64,000 nucleotides of DNA from SIG77 sp045589595 (lineage in GTDB: Bacteria > Verrucomicrobiota > Lentisphaeria > Victivallales > UBA1829): positions 67,416 through 131,415 of the forward strand of contig JAZNPK010000035.1 in NCBI GenBank assembly GCA_045589595.1. The letters are read 5' to 3'. Position numbers and translations under genes: made by a program. Shown here piece after piece: positions 48,967 to 62,500 of this stretch; position 1 is the stretch's first letter; each line of letters starts with the position of its first letter. A model generated the notes under the pieces. It did not search any database, was not told the origin of the DNA, and saw only the letters and a list, made by a program, of their open reading frames with translations.

Positions 48967-49731
48967 TTATTTCAATGCGTTTTGTTTTTTGTTCAGCCAT
49001 GAACCTTTGACGATCCGCACATCGCCGCAGCGGAAAGTCAGAAGATCCTGATCATCCGTTCTGACTTCGATGGCACCGTCCTCAAGGATCTGCGTCAGCA
49101 CACCCCTGATCCGTTGTCCGTCCGGCGTATCGAAAAGGATCTCTCTGCCCAGCAGACGATTCTCCTCTTTCCATCGTTCAAAAATCAGTTCCGGAGATTT
49201 TGAGTAAGTAATATAGCACGCGTTCAGTGATTTTGCCAGTTCAGAAAGTAAAAAAGTTACATCTGTTTTCCGCTTCAACAGAGAATAAAGGGAGGTCGCC
49301 GCCTGATCAATGGATGCAAGATCTGTTTCTGTGAGATTCACATTGATCCCCATACCGGTGACCATGCCGCCGATCTTTCCGCCGGAGATCACGCCTTCGC
49401 TGAGGAGTCCGGCGATCTTGGCATCGCCGCAATAAATGTCATTGGGCCACTTGATGAAAAAGTCCGCCTCCGGCGCGATGGAACGGAGAAGATCCAGCAC
49501 CGCCAGCGAGACTGCGCAGGTCGCCCCGAAGGGATCAGTCAGTTGTTTCATCACAAAGGTCGCGGTGAGATTGGTCCCCGGCGGCGAGATCCATTTTCTT
49601 CCGAGTCTGCCCCTGCCGGCTGTCTGATATTCTGCGCTGACAAGTGTCCCGTCCGCCAGTTCCGGAAAATGATCTTTCGCATAAGTGTTTGTGGAATCAA
49701 CTTCTTTCAGTGAGAGTATTTCTGTTTCCAT
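48967..49731 (-). CDS. birA: Biotin--[acetyl-CoA-carboxylase/decarboxylase] ligase
   Basis: About 254 aa from ATG 49731, which has GGAGG 8 nt upstream (longer starts at 49746/49776 lack it). Ligase core: KEVDSTNTYAKDHFP, AEYQTAGRGRLGRKW (biotin-loop, AGRGRLGR), FIKWPNDIYCGDAKIAGLLSE (KWPND) and GMGINVNLT, with a C-terminal SH3-like cap. The N-terminal DNA-binding domain of repressor-type BirA is missing, so this is a simple ligase. Encoded first in the operon with the doubly biotinylated OadA. Confidence 0.92.
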   Translation of the reverse strand: METEILSLKEVDSTNTYAKDHFPELADGTLVSAEYQTAGRGRLGRKWISPPGTNLTATFVMKQLTDPFGATCAVSLAVLDLLRSIAPEADFFIKWPNDIYCGDAKIAGLLSEGVISGGKIGGMVTGMGINVNLTETDLASIDQAATSLYSLLKRKTDVTFLLSELAKSLNACYITYSKSPELIFERWKEENRLLGREILFDTPDGQRIRGVLTQILEDGAIEVRTDDQDLLTFRCGDVRIVKGSWLNKKQNALK

Positions 49732-49754
49732 TGCAGTGACCTCCATATCCCGGT

Positions 49755-49783
49755 AATATACTCCATCCCACCCCAAAATTCAA
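49755..49783 (-). promoter_or_regulatory. Candidate promoter of birA-oadGAB
   Basis: Minus strand: TTGAAT (49783-49778), 17-nt spacer, TATATT (49760-49755), 23 nt before the birA ATG. Confidence 0.5.
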
Positions 49784-50160
49784 GCACACAGAGTGTGCCC
49801 ACACACACAGAGTGTGCCATATAGTGCCATTTCGTAACGCTGTCGCTTACTCAATGGCACGATGGACCTGTCGAAGTTTTCCTTATATTTCCACCGTTTT
49901 TGCAACCGCGTTGCAAAAACTTACGGCAGAAAACGCGGCACGGAGTGCCGCACAGTGTGCGCCATATAGTTCTTCCTCCCAACGCTTTGCTTGGTCGTCA
50001 GAACAAAGAAGTGGTCAAGGTATTCCTTTATTTCCTCCGTCAATGCTGCGCAGCAGCTTTGACTACGGCAGAATATGCGCCCGCATATTCTGCTCGCGTC
50101 AAGGGCGCTGCCCTTGCTGCGGTCCAGCGGCAGTCCGCTGGTCGCGCAAAGCGCGAAACG
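49784..50160. repeat. Large palindromic mosaic repeat between birA and the giant gene
   Basis: In order: two CACACA-type elements; the GTGCCATT hairpin in reverse orientation (about 49826-49860); 11-bp GTTTTTGCAAC hairpin with loop CGC (49896-49920); GCGGCAC-GGA-GTGCCGC (about 49933-49949); CACACTG-like remnant; inverse copy of the CCAAGC...GTTGG/GGAATACC block; TGCTGCGCAGCA (50044-50055); GCAGAATATGC/GCATATTCTGC (50068-50093); AAGGGC-GCT-GCCCTT (50101-50115); CCAGCGG-CAGT-CCGCTGG (50124-50141); TCGCGC-AAA-GCGCGA (50142-50156). All modules occur also at 9.4 kb or 17.8 kb. From 50161 to the promoter at 50439 nothing more was recognised. Confidence 0.82.
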
Positions 50161-50438
50161 ATCACACTGTCTTTTACCCCTGCGCGTGTGCGTACGGGAT
50201 GGTGGAAACGCACGATTTCTTTTTGACGCTTTGTTCTTTTATTGGACGCGGAACTCTGTTCCGTGTTCCCGGGCAACTGCTTTCCGGCGGGCGACTGGAT
50301 CTTGCGGGGGTAAGGGGGGAGAACGCCGGAAAGCAGAACTTTTTCTGTTTTTTTGCCGTTTTGCGGCTGTTATGGTGTTTTTTCTGACTTATTTTACAAA
50401 AAAATGGAATTTTTTTAATTTTTGCAGTTTTTCTGCTG

Positions 50439-50466
50439 TTGACATTTTCCGTATCATGCCTATAAT
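50439..50466 (+). promoter_or_regulatory. Promoter of the giant surface-protein gene
   Basis: Consensus TTGACA (50439-50444), 16-nt spacer, consensus TATAAT (50461-50466), 58 nt before the ATG. This is the best sigma70-like promoter in the window and suggests strong expression. Confidence 0.7.
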
Positions 50467-50524
50467 TAATTACTATGATATATGTTATTAAAAAAATTTT
50501 CATAGAAAGCTGCAGGAGACGATC

Positions 50525-53500
50525 ATGGGCAGACAGCACAAGCAGGATTTCAGATTGGAAGACCGCGTACTTTTTGAAGCGGGGGCAGTCATACAGGCGG
50601 CGGAAGCCGCAGCCGCAGAAAACAATGCGGCGGAACAGAACAGCGGCGCAGAAGATGCCGCATCAGCAGACGATAACGACTCCGCAGCTGCGGAGTCTCC
50701 GGTGAGCGCACCGGAGACTGAAAATGTCCTCCTTGCCGATCCCGGCGCAGCCGGTATTGAGACGGATCCGGCGCTGGACGGTTTGCTTCAGGGTTTGACG
50801 CAACAGGACGGGGAAGACCGTACGCTTGTGATCATCAACTCTTCCGTGCTGGGTGCGGATGATATCGTTGCAGCGATCTCCGAACATGCAGATGTGCTTC
50901 AGCTCCGTTCCGGCGGCAATGCACTGGACCAGATCAATGCCTATCTGGATGGCAAAAGCGACGTCTCCTACGCTGCCATTCACATCGTCTCCCATGGCAA
51001 CGACCGGTCCTTCACGCTGAGCGGCGAAAGTATTGACAGTGCGTTTCTTGCAGAAAACCGGGATGCGTTTGCGGAAATCGGTTCTCATCTCACGGACAAT
51101 GGCGATATCCTGCTTTACGGTTGTGATCTGGCAAGTACGGCGGAAGGCAGAGCATTGGCGGCTGATCTGGCGGAAATCACCGGCGCAGATGTGGCGGCAA
51201 GTGACGATGCAACGGGCGCGGCGGGCGACTGGGATCTGGAATTTACTGTCGGCACCGTGGAAAGCGATTCCATCCGTTTTGACAACTACCGGTACAGCCT
51301 TACCACGATCACGGTGACGGAAGCGACTTCTGCAGCGGTGAAAGCAGCCATCACCAGTGCCGCAGACGGCGATGAGATCCTGTTGAGTTTTGCAGAAAAT
51401 ACCCGGATCGAGGGCGGTTACGAAATTTTTGACGACAAGAGCATCACCATCAATGGCGGCAACAATGTGACGCTGGCAAGCAATGACTGGATTTTTTTTG
51501 CCAAGCACAGTTCTGCCGGCAGCAAGGAAGTGGACATCCGGTTTGAGGATCTTTCGATCGAATGTACGAAAGAGAACAAGACCGCCATCAATTTCGGCAG
51601 CATTGGTGAGGGCGGCAATTTTTCGCTCACTCTGGAAAATGTGGATCTGTCTTCGACCAGCGCAAACGGTTCAGCTGTCGGGATCTCTTTCTCGTGTTCG
51701 GATCTGACATTGATCAATACGGATATCACCGGATTCGCGAATCAGAGCGTTTATTTCACTTCCCCGGAAGGTACACTGACCGTTCAGGGCGGGACGATCG
51801 AAGTCCATCCCGGTTCCAGCAATCAGAATGGCAAAGCCATCCGGACGAAATCATGGCGGACCGAGGTTGACGGTACGGTTTTCAAAATTACCGACGGCAC
51901 CACTACCCGCAATGCCGCAGGTGCCATCATTTATGCAGAGGCGGGCACCGACAGTACATCCGTGACGGATGGAAACAATCTGATCCTCCGCAACATCACC
52001 ATGCAGGGGATGAAATTCACCGGAGTTGACACAAGTCTGATCTATCAGACGGGCGGTACCCTCCTGGTGGAAAACTGCCGGTTCGGTGCGGCGGATGTGG
52101 TTGACGGCGAGGGCAATGTGACAACATACAACGGGCTTACATTCGCCGCGACTCAGGGCACCGATGCGCAGCTCGGCTCGGTACTCCATCTGATCAACTG
52201 TTCTGATGTGACGATCAAAGGTACGGCAACTGCCGGAGGCGGCGGAACAGTTTTTGAAAACATCACATACGCAAACCGTGCGATCGTCGGGGTCACCGGC
52301 GGTACCAATGTGCTGATCGAGGGAACGGATTATGTGGATCCGGTGTCCGGCGAAGTGACGCGCGGCGTCCAATTTCTGGATTCCGCCGCGGCGGAAGGCA
52401 CAGCTGTTACTGCGTCCGGCAACAACAAAAGCGGCAGTGGTGCGCTCGGTCTGCAGGATGTGCAGCTTACCATGGATGGTGTTCTGTTCCAGAATATCGA
52501 TGCCATGGGCAGAGGCGGCGCGGTCTTTCTGTACGCTATCAGAGAAGACGATTCAAGAATTTCCGATACGGACTTCATCAACTGTTCCGTGACCGGCGGC
52601 ACCGGCGAATTGACGGACGGTTACGCAGCGGTCGGCGGAGCCATCTTCAACTATTCCAGTTCCCCGCTTTCAACGCTCCTGATCGAAGACTGTCTGTTTG
52701 AAAACTGTTCTGCCATTGCAGTGGATGGCGGTGTGGCTTACGGCGGTGCGATCGCATCCAAAAATGCGGCGGCGTATGAGATCCGGAACACCGTTTTCCG
52801 CGGCAACTCCGCTTCCGGTACCGCTTCCGGTACCGGTTTGGGATACGGCGGTGCTTTTGCTGCTGTGAGCAATGACAGAACCAAGCCGTATCACTACGTC
52901 AACATGGAAAATGTTGTATTCGAGAACAACACGGCAGATTACGGCGGAGCAGTATTCAATGCGAACCATAAACTGATCTACGGTACGGATGACCCTGCTT
53001 ACGCTGCGGGCGGCAATGTGTCCGGTTCCGCCATGAACGTCAAACTTTCGTTCACGGATGCAGAGTTTATCAACAACAAAGCCACCGTGGACGGCGGTGC
53101 GATCTATGCGGCGATCTATACTTACTACTGCAACAGCGGTCTGGTGGAACTTCACAATGTTGATTTCAGCGGAAACCGTGCCGGCGGACACGGCGGCGCC
53201 ATCTTTGCATCAGCAGTGTGTATGACGGTCGAAAATACTGCATTTACCAACAATACCGCCGGAGATGACGGCGGCGCGCTGTACTTTATGGGGCAGAGCG
53301 CAGAAAGTGCAAATTCAGTGTTCTCCGCTTCCTACGCATACAGTTCTCTCGCCGTGGAAAACACCTCCTTTGAAAACAATACGGCGGCGTCCGACGGCGG
53401 TGCGATCTACTTTGCCCGTATGAGCAAAGCAGACGGATATACCAAAGATGCCATAGGTTATCTGAAAACATCCTATTTCACGGTGGAAAATTCTCTGTTC

Positions 53501-56500
53501 AACAACAACAGGGCAGCCGGGACCGCGACAACGGAAAATACGACTGCAACCGGCAGAGGCGGCGCCATTTATCTGACGGACAGAATGGAGGCTGCCATCA
53601 TCAATTCCACCATCTCCAACAACAACGCGCTGACAACGGGCGGTGCCGTTTACCTTGCGAATACCGAAGCCACCACCGGATTTTTTGCATTGCTGAATGT
53701 GACGACTGCCAACAATACCACGGCAGCCACCGGTGCAACGTACGATCTGCAGACACTCAAAACCACCGAGATCCTGAACAGTCTTTTTGCCGGCAACACC
53801 GGAGCATACGATATCATGTTCGGCGCGGCGATCAGTGCCACGACCCATTTTGCCATTTACAACGTCTTCGATAAAGCAGGCGACAAAGCTGCCAATTATG
53901 CCATGGGCGGCGTTGCAGAAAATTACAACCTTTTTGAACAGAGCGTTGTTTTTGCTTCCGCCACTCCCGCAGATAACGGCGGCGGACAGAAAACACTGGC
54001 GGTTACCAAACATTTCGATCCCGCTTCCGCGAGCGGAACGGATTTCCGTTTTGCCTATTCAATGACCGGACGCAATAACTCGCCCCGGTTCTTTCTGCGG
54101 AGCAACGGCGCAAACAATGCTTCCTTCCAGCCCCTGTGGATCAGATTGGATTCCTACGACGCCAAGAACAATACTGCCGAAAAGTATTACATGTTCTCGG
54201 ATGCGCATCAGCTGAATGAAATGGTGACGGACGGACGCGGTTTCTTCCGCGGCAACGCCGATCCCGCCGGAGATACCGGCTGGACCGTCACACCGGGCGC
54301 ATATCAGTACAATGCGGCAAAGGTCATGATCGGCAATTACGGTTATGATTACAGCAACGGTTCCTCCTATGTGGACAATACGTTTGCCAATGAGCTGCCG
54401 TCAACCATTGTCAGCACGATCCATATTGCCGATACCACAGTCAGCAGCAGCGGACCTGTGACCATCGGTGCTTCTGCGGCGATCCGCGGTACCGGTACGC
54501 TCTCCAAACTGACCGGAGCCCAATTCGCCGATACAACGGAAACTTATACCTTGACGGTTTCCGATCTGGCGGTGGAATCTACCGGTGTGTTCTTCAAAGG
54601 TTTGAACCTGAATCTTGCCAATGTGAAGTACACCGGAACCGGTTCCTCCAAGCTGTATTACGGTGCAGTCAGCGGGACCGGCACACTCAATATTTCTTAT
54701 TCCACGCTGGATCTTGAGGGGAACAGCATTATTACCGACTGCTACGGCGGCGGTGCGGACCTGCTGTTGCGCAATACGGAGATCAATGTTAACGGCGGTA
54801 CTGTTGCGTTGCTTTCCGGTTCAGCGGATTCCCTGCGGCTGGAAGATGTTGAATTTGCAGGATCGGTCTATATGTTTGCGGATCTGACCGGACTCAAGAG
54901 CGTGCTGGTGAACGGGTTGACTGTCGCCGCTGCGGATGCCGGATCGGAACCGCTTTTCCGTCTGGTTATGGCAGACGGTGCATCTGTGGATCTCCGTGAC
55001 ATTACGGTGCGTGAACTTCAGGCGGATCTGTTTGATATTTCTGCGGGCAGCACCTCACCTTTTGATGTGGAACTGGATGATGCGCAGATCAGTAACTTCG
55101 ACGGTACATTGTTCCGGATGTCCGGCGATTTCAATATTGCGGTGAGTGATCTGACTGTCCGTGATTCCTCCGGCATGATCCTGGATCTGACCCTGGGTGG
55201 CACACTGGATCTGGCGGATGCGTCTGTCACGCGGCACAGCGGAACGCTGCTGAGTATTTCCGGCGCGGAATCTGCCAATGTGGAACGGCTGACGATCTTT
55301 GATTCGGATTTCTCCGGCGCGACCATTTCCGGCAGTACGGTCACGGGTGCGCCCGTTACCTTTACGGATAACGCCGCATTGACGCTGTCCGATATCCGTA
55401 TCTCCGGCAATACCAATGCGTTTGTGCAGACGGTGTACACCGGCTCCTATTCGGGCGCGGCTCCGGAGATCGCATTGTCCCTTTTCCGTTTCCAGAAGAA
55501 TACGAATGGTGCGTTCCTGTTTGATGCGGGCGGAACGGCGGCGGTCCTTTCTCTGGTCAGTTCTGTTTTTGCGGGCAACAATGTTTCCGGCACATCCGCC
55601 TATACGGGCGGTCTCCTTCAGGTGAAGGGCGGCTCCGGGGCGACGGTATCCGTCCGCAACAGCAGTTTCCTGCTGAACACCGTACCCGGAAGTATTCTTG
55701 ATGCGGATGGCATCGGTACGCTGGAATTGAGCGGTGCGACATTTGATCTGAACGAAGCCTCCGGCGCGGTGGTCCGTTTTACCGGAAACGATATGTTGAG
55801 CGTGAACAGCACATTCAACCGGAATACCGGGACATCCATGATCGACAATGCGGGCAGCGGAAAAGTTGTGGTGATCGCCAATACATTTGCCGCTTCTGCG
55901 TTTTCCGGGGCAACGGATCTTCACATTACCGGCAGCAATATTGAAGTTGCCGCTTCGCTGGTGCTGGACGGCAGCAGCAATCTTTTTGATACATCCGTTG
56001 CGACCAATCTGCAGAGCAGCAACTATATTGATTCCGGTTCCGGCGTGATGTCAACTATGACCGGCAACGCCGTCAGTTTTACAGATGACTACGGCGGACT
56101 GATCGGGACGCGTACGCTTCAGGTCACATCCGGCGTGCTGGATGTCAACAACCTTCAGGTGGGTCATTACAACGGATCTGCCGTGATTTCTACGGATGGC
56201 GGCACCACGTGGACCCGTCTGGGCGGTACTGCTCTGACGGCGGCGGAAGTTGCTTTGATCCAGCGGATCGGTTACGATGCGCGCGGGTACGGGCGCGCGT
56301 CCGGTTCCTTTACATACGGTGCATTTGAACGGGAAGGGATCGTGGCGTATGTGAACGGGACCGGATATACTGCGATTGCCACGGCGATCACAGCGGCGGG
56401 CGACGGCGGCACGGTTGAGATCGTGGATGCCATGATCCTTCAGACAGCCGAACTCGTACTGAATCAGAGTGTCACCATTGTGGGTATGGGTGAAAATTCC

Positions 56501-59500
56501 GGGATCCGCGCCAAAAATTCGGTAGCGGAATACGGCATCTACTGGAGCAAGTTCAATACCACTGTCGGTGCCAATCACCGGCTGCTGACTGCAGCGGTTT
56601 CCAACGGTGCGACAGCCGATACCGCCATTACGCTCCGGGATCTGACCCTGCAGGGAACGGTTTACACCAAGGGCTACAATGGCGGGATCGCTTATTTCAG
56701 CGGTGTCGGCGATGTGGTGATCGATCATGTGACGTTTGACGGCGCTTCATTGGTCAACAGTTCCTATTACGGCGGCGGTGCATATTTTGAGAAAATGGCA
56801 GGGGACATTACGATCACGGACAGTACCTTTGTGAATCTTCATTCCTGTCATGGCGGCGGCGGTGCGATCTATATTCTCTCCACCAATCCTGAAGCGGCGA
56901 AATTCACGGTAACCGGCAGTGTATTTGAACGCAATTCCGCGGGTATGTTGGGGCTTGGTGCAAACGGCATCATAACCAATGCCAATGCAGCCGCCAGCAA
57001 TTTCGGCGGTGCGATCGCGATTTACAACAATACCAATAAGGACGATATGTTGTTCAATCTTCAGGTCGTGATCGAAGACAGCACCTTTACCGGAAACAGT
57101 ACATCCGGCAACGGCGGTGCGATCTATTCAAGGAATGCCGATAGTTTCTATGTCAACAACTGTGAATTTACCGATAACTTTGCGTTAACGAGCGGCGGTG
57201 CCATCTATGTCGACTCAATCCTTATCGATAATGTGATCCAGACGGAAGCCGTTATTGAAAACAGTCTTTTCCACCGCAACGTTGCAAAGAACGGCGGTGG
57301 CGGCGGCGTGTGGATGAATGCTGCCTATGATTCCGGCGTGTTTGATTCTGTCTTTACGGAAAACGAAGCCTACAAGGGCGGCGGTATTGCGTTCAGCGGT
57401 CCGGTGACCAAGGGGCAGACGGCATCTGTGCGGCTCAGTCATCTTGTTCTGGATTCCAACTATGCGGTTCTGGCGGGCGGCGGTGTTTTCACATCTGCCC
57501 ATTCCGGCAATACGAGCAGTACCTTCAGTTCGATGGTGATGATGGATCATCTGATCGTTGTGAACAACCGGGCAGGAGTGGGCGGCGGCGGTATCGCTGT
57601 CGGCCATACCAACCAGAAATTCTCGAACAGCATTGTCAACTGTACCATTGTCGGCAACACAGTTGATTTCGCGCACGGTTCCAGAACGGGTTTGGGCGCC
57701 TTCGCTTATACTGGCGGTGCCGGTATCGGTGCTGCCCAATATTCCACAACGAGCCTCTCCTCATATTTCGGCGACGGCGGTTACAACGGAATTTATCCCA
57801 CGATGGAAGTTGTCAATTCGCTGGTGGTCGGAAATGACAGCGGTCTTGCCGGCGGTTATGGTTCGGATGATATTTTCCTTATGACCCCACTGGTAGAGGC
57901 AGGTTCAAATCCACCCCCAAACACAACCATCACCCTGAATACGGACGCCTACAGATACTCCACGTACCTCAGTTTTTACAGTGTGTACGGCACGAAACAC
58001 GGTGCCACATGGCATTCCCGCACCAACAACGGCGTCAATGTGGGCGATGTGGAAAACAATGCCAACATTTTTGCCGACATGCTTTACAATCCGGCGACTC
58101 AGATCCTCGGCGGAAAATATATCCTGAACAATGACGGTTCGCTGGATTTCAATATCAGCAATTCTGTCGCTGCCGATACCATCAATCACGAAGGTCTTTC
58201 CGTTGCGCTGATCCAGTATGACGGCGGTTACTGGTACTACGGTTACAAAGATGCTGACAAAGGCGAAACCGCCTGGACGATCCGGTTTCACGGAACCGAT
58301 AGCAACGTCTGGAGTTACACCGTGATGACGGATGTGAATGATTCCTTTGTGAGCGAAGAATTTGAAATTGACTTCTCCGGCAGACAGAGAATCAAATATT
58401 ACACCGCAGGTGCGCTCCAGTACGGCGAGGTCGTGGCATGGACCGATAACGATAACGACGGCGTGGAAGATGAGGTCTTTATACAGAGTGAACTGGTCAA
58501 GATCCTGAACGGCACGACTGCCATGGCAGACGGTACGGTCATCTATACCCGTTACGGCAACATCGATCTCACCGGTGTGACCATTTCCGCCAGTGTGGTC
58601 CTGGACGGTTCCGCCGGAACACTCCTGAACGCAAACGGCGTTACGGTCTCCGCTGCAGATGCCGTGTTCCGGAATATGAATATGAGCATCACCGCTGCTG
58701 ATATCACCATTTCCGCCGGCAGTGTCCTGACCATTTCCCATTCGTATCTGGAAGATCCCGCACTGACGGTCAACGGCGATCTCGTGCTGGTCAGCTCCAC
58801 CGTTTACGGCGCGGAAACGCTGTTTGACGGCTCCGGCTCCATTTCTGTGGCAAGTTCCACGGTCGCAGCCGGTGAGATCAGCGGTTTGACTGCCGTAAAC
58901 ACCGTCAACAGCATCCTGCTGGCGGGGATCGGCTCCGGCATCACGGTCAATGCCGCATACAGCATCACTTCCGCGGTAGTTTCCGGGACCGGAAATACCA
59001 CAGCGACCTATGCCGATCTTTTCGGCGCATCTGCCAAGCCCGATGAAAACGGCACGCTCACGCCTGCCAAAACCACTGCGGCATACAAGGATGGTGTCCT
59101 CGCCGGTTACGAAGGAAAATATATCTATTATTCCACCGATAATCAGACCACCTGGATCTCCGTCAACGGCGGCACCGGTACGCCTGCTGCCATTATAACG
59201 GACCAGTTGGGCAATACCAGAGCCAACAAGCCTTATGTTGCCGGAAGTTCCCATTATAATGCCAGTATCGGTGCCGTGACCATCATGATGGAAGACAGAA
59301 GTCTGGTGGTGACCACTGCCGATGATGTGGTCGATGAAACGGACTTCGTGACCAGTCTGAAAGAAGCGCTCATCTATGCTGTGGAATTGAGCGCACTGGA
59401 TCCCTCTCAGACCATTACGGTCACATTCAGTTCCGATGTGTTCTACAGCCTCACCGATCCCGCAGTTTATACCGAATTCTCCTCTGCCGGGTCCTCTTTC

Positions 59501-62500
59501 TTCTTCGCAGTGATTGATTGCGGTGATCTTGTGATCGACGGCGCACTGCATGATCCCGCCGGAACCGGCGCGGATAAGTGCATCTCCATCGTCAATGCCG
59601 TCAGAGACAGCAGCGGAACCATTATTGCCGCACAGAACTTCCTGAGCATCAACAGTACAGCAGTGACGCTGAAAAATGTGATCTTGCAGGGTGCGGGTGT
59701 CGGGATCGAATATGCTCACGGCGGTATGGCGGTCGTCAGCAACGGCGGCACTCTGATCATAGAAGATTCTCTGATCCGCGGCTATGATGTCGCCAAAGCA
59801 GACGAAGCTCTTATCCTGCTGCAGGGCGCAGACGCGATCACATTTGACAATGTTGAGATCACGGACAACCACGGTACAGGTAACGGCGGATTTCTGGTCT
59901 ATACATCCGTCAAAGCCGCAAAAGTCATCTTTGTGGATTGTTTGGTTCATAACAACGGCGACTTTGCCACCGGTGATACATTCGGTATGCTTCTCGGCGG
60001 ACAGGGTGCTGTTGCAACTCTGACCGTGAAAGATTCTGTGTTCCGGGACACCAATTTCGGAAAATATATGTTCCATTGGCACTATGACGGACAAGTACTT
60101 GTTGACGGTTCGGAATTTATCAATGTCACTGCCAGTTACTCCGGTTCGCTCTTCTATTCCAATTACGACGCATACGGTATCCTGGTCAATGACTGCGTAT
60201 TTACCGGTAACAGACTGAACGGGTACGGCGTTGTTTACTCTGTGAGCAATGTGGTCATCAATAACACGCTCATCGCCGGAAATACTCTTGTCAATGCCAC
60301 TGCAGACAGCGGTATCATCCAGAACAAAACGTGGACAAGCGCGGCATACAATACCTACCGGATTTATCTGTTCAACTCCACCATTATCAATAACGTGGTG
60401 CAGTCCGACCATGCAACGGAGTATCGCGGTGCCGCATTGAACATTGTCCCCTCCGATCATTTCACGGAAATCTATGTGGGCAATACGATCATCGTCGGCA
60501 ATACACGCGTACTCAAAGATGGCAGCGGTGCAGAATCCGCAGACTTCCGGATGGAACATGGAATTACACTCAATGCCATGGGGGTTCTCACCGGTTCGGT
60601 GATCGGAACGAATGCAAGTTCCTTCGTCGCTGACGAAGAAACCAACTTCTCCGGCGTCACTTATCGGGATATCTGGGGAACAGATACCGCGCCCGCCGTC
60701 ACGGTAAATGCCGATGGAACGCTGGATCTGACCGCCTTCACGCTCCCCTATCACTCCCTCGCATTGCGCGCCGGTGTGAGATTCATGTACGATGCCGATA
60801 ATGTCAAACTCCTCTATGCCGATACCACCGACGAATCCATTGCCGATGACGCATGGAAGGAATGGGGCACTGTCACCAGCGGCGTTTTCACTGATTTGCG
60901 CTTCACCTATCTGGATTTCAGTCTGGATATCGAAGGCGCTTCACGCGGCGGCTTCACCGCTGCCGGTGCTTTCGACGGCAATTTCACCGTTGAAAGTGCT
61001 TTCACCGGAAGAGATTGGCGCACCATTCAGGAACTGGGGCTGACATGGGTCGGTACCTCATTCCAGCTCAGCGATGGAAACGGAAACTGGATCACGCTCA
61101 AAGGATGGCATTCTGAAGCCGTGCCCGATGAAAACGCAACGTCCGTCACCATCGTCAGCGGTTCCAGTATCTCCACCGGTGATATCGCAGATGCCATCGG
61201 CGGTCTGACCGTGGAATACGGCGGATCCATCGAACTCAATCACTCTTCCGGCGTGACACTGCACGGTATCAACAGCAATTACGGTACCATGAACATCACG
61301 ACTCATGTGGAACTCGCATCCGGCGCAACCTTCGATTGCGGCGTCACCGACGGCAATTATTCCACCACTTCTTACAGCGGATACGCCGATGCCATCCTGG
61401 GTCTGAACAGCTCCAACTACGGAAATCTCTCGCTGGACGGCACATTCACGGCAAACAGCGCGCTGAAAGTGGATGGCGATTTCGTCCTCGCCGCCGCATC
61501 CACACTCACTCTGGCTGCAACCGGCAATTCATGGACCGCCGCCAACGCAACATTTGCCGCTGACAGCACCGTGATCTACAACGGGACCGGACAGAGTATC
61601 AACAGTTCCATCTTCGGAAACCTGACCGTCAACGGCTCCGCCACCGCCAGCAGTTCCCTGAACGTGGCTGGTAAACTGACGGTCGGCGCCACCGCTGAAC
61701 TGTCTCTGAAAGGCGCCGCCGTATGGGCATCCGCCGATCTCAAAGACGGCAGCACCGTCATCTATTCCGGTACTCTGAACCAGAATATCGCATCCGCCAC
61801 ATACAGCAACCTCACCGTCAGCAGCAATGCCACCGCCGCAGAAGATCTGACCGTGAACGGTACCCTGACCGTGACTAAACAGCTGACTCTTCTCGGCAAC
61901 AGCAATTTCTGGGACGGCACAAAATCCGTTCTCGACGGCAGCACCATCATCTATGCCGGCGATAACTCCGCGATCGTGACGGATTCCTACAACAACCTCA
62001 TGATCACAAAAGCCGCAGCATCCGCTTCCGCCACTGCCACTGCCTCCGGCGCGCTGGAAGTGAACGGCACCCTCACCGTTGCCGCCAATGTGACGCTCGT
62101 TCTCTCCGCCGCAAGCGGAAACAGCTGGAACACAGGTACTTTTGCTGATAACAGCACTGTCCGGTACACCGGCACGAATGCCGCTTTGGTCGCCGGAAAT
62201 TATTACAACCTCGATCTCGCAGGATCCGGCACCATGTCGGTCACCGGCCTCTCCGTCCGGAACAGCCTCGCCATCGGCAGCAGTCAGACGCTGGATGTTT
62301 CCGGCGATCTCGCCGCCGCAGCACTGTCCAACGCCGGGGAATTGATCCTGGGCGGCGCCTTCACTCTGACCAACTCCGGCACCACGCTGGGGAATGTCAC
62401 TTACGATGGTGCGGATCAGTCCGTCCTCGCCGGAACTTATGCCGATCTGACGCTCACCGGCTCCGGAACCAAGACGTTCGCCGGAAATGTGACCATCACC

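Noticed and set aside
44753..49051. Open plus-strand frame of 1,432 codons antisense to the oad operon
   Set aside because: It is exactly opposite oadB, oadA and oadG, which have clear family motifs. Its His/Phe/Gly-rich translation follows from their codon bias in the complementary frame; no ribosome site or promoter is seen.
49784..50160. Insertion sequence or attachment site
   Set aside because: No transposase or integrase frame, no target-site duplication and no tRNA gene nearby.
57905..60754. Minus-strand open frame of 949 codons inside the giant gene
   Set aside because: Antisense of the beta-helix coding frame; composition (Cys, His, Gly, Ile-rich) is the mirror of GGC/ACC/GAT-rich codons, and the plus frame is continuous with repeats of known type.
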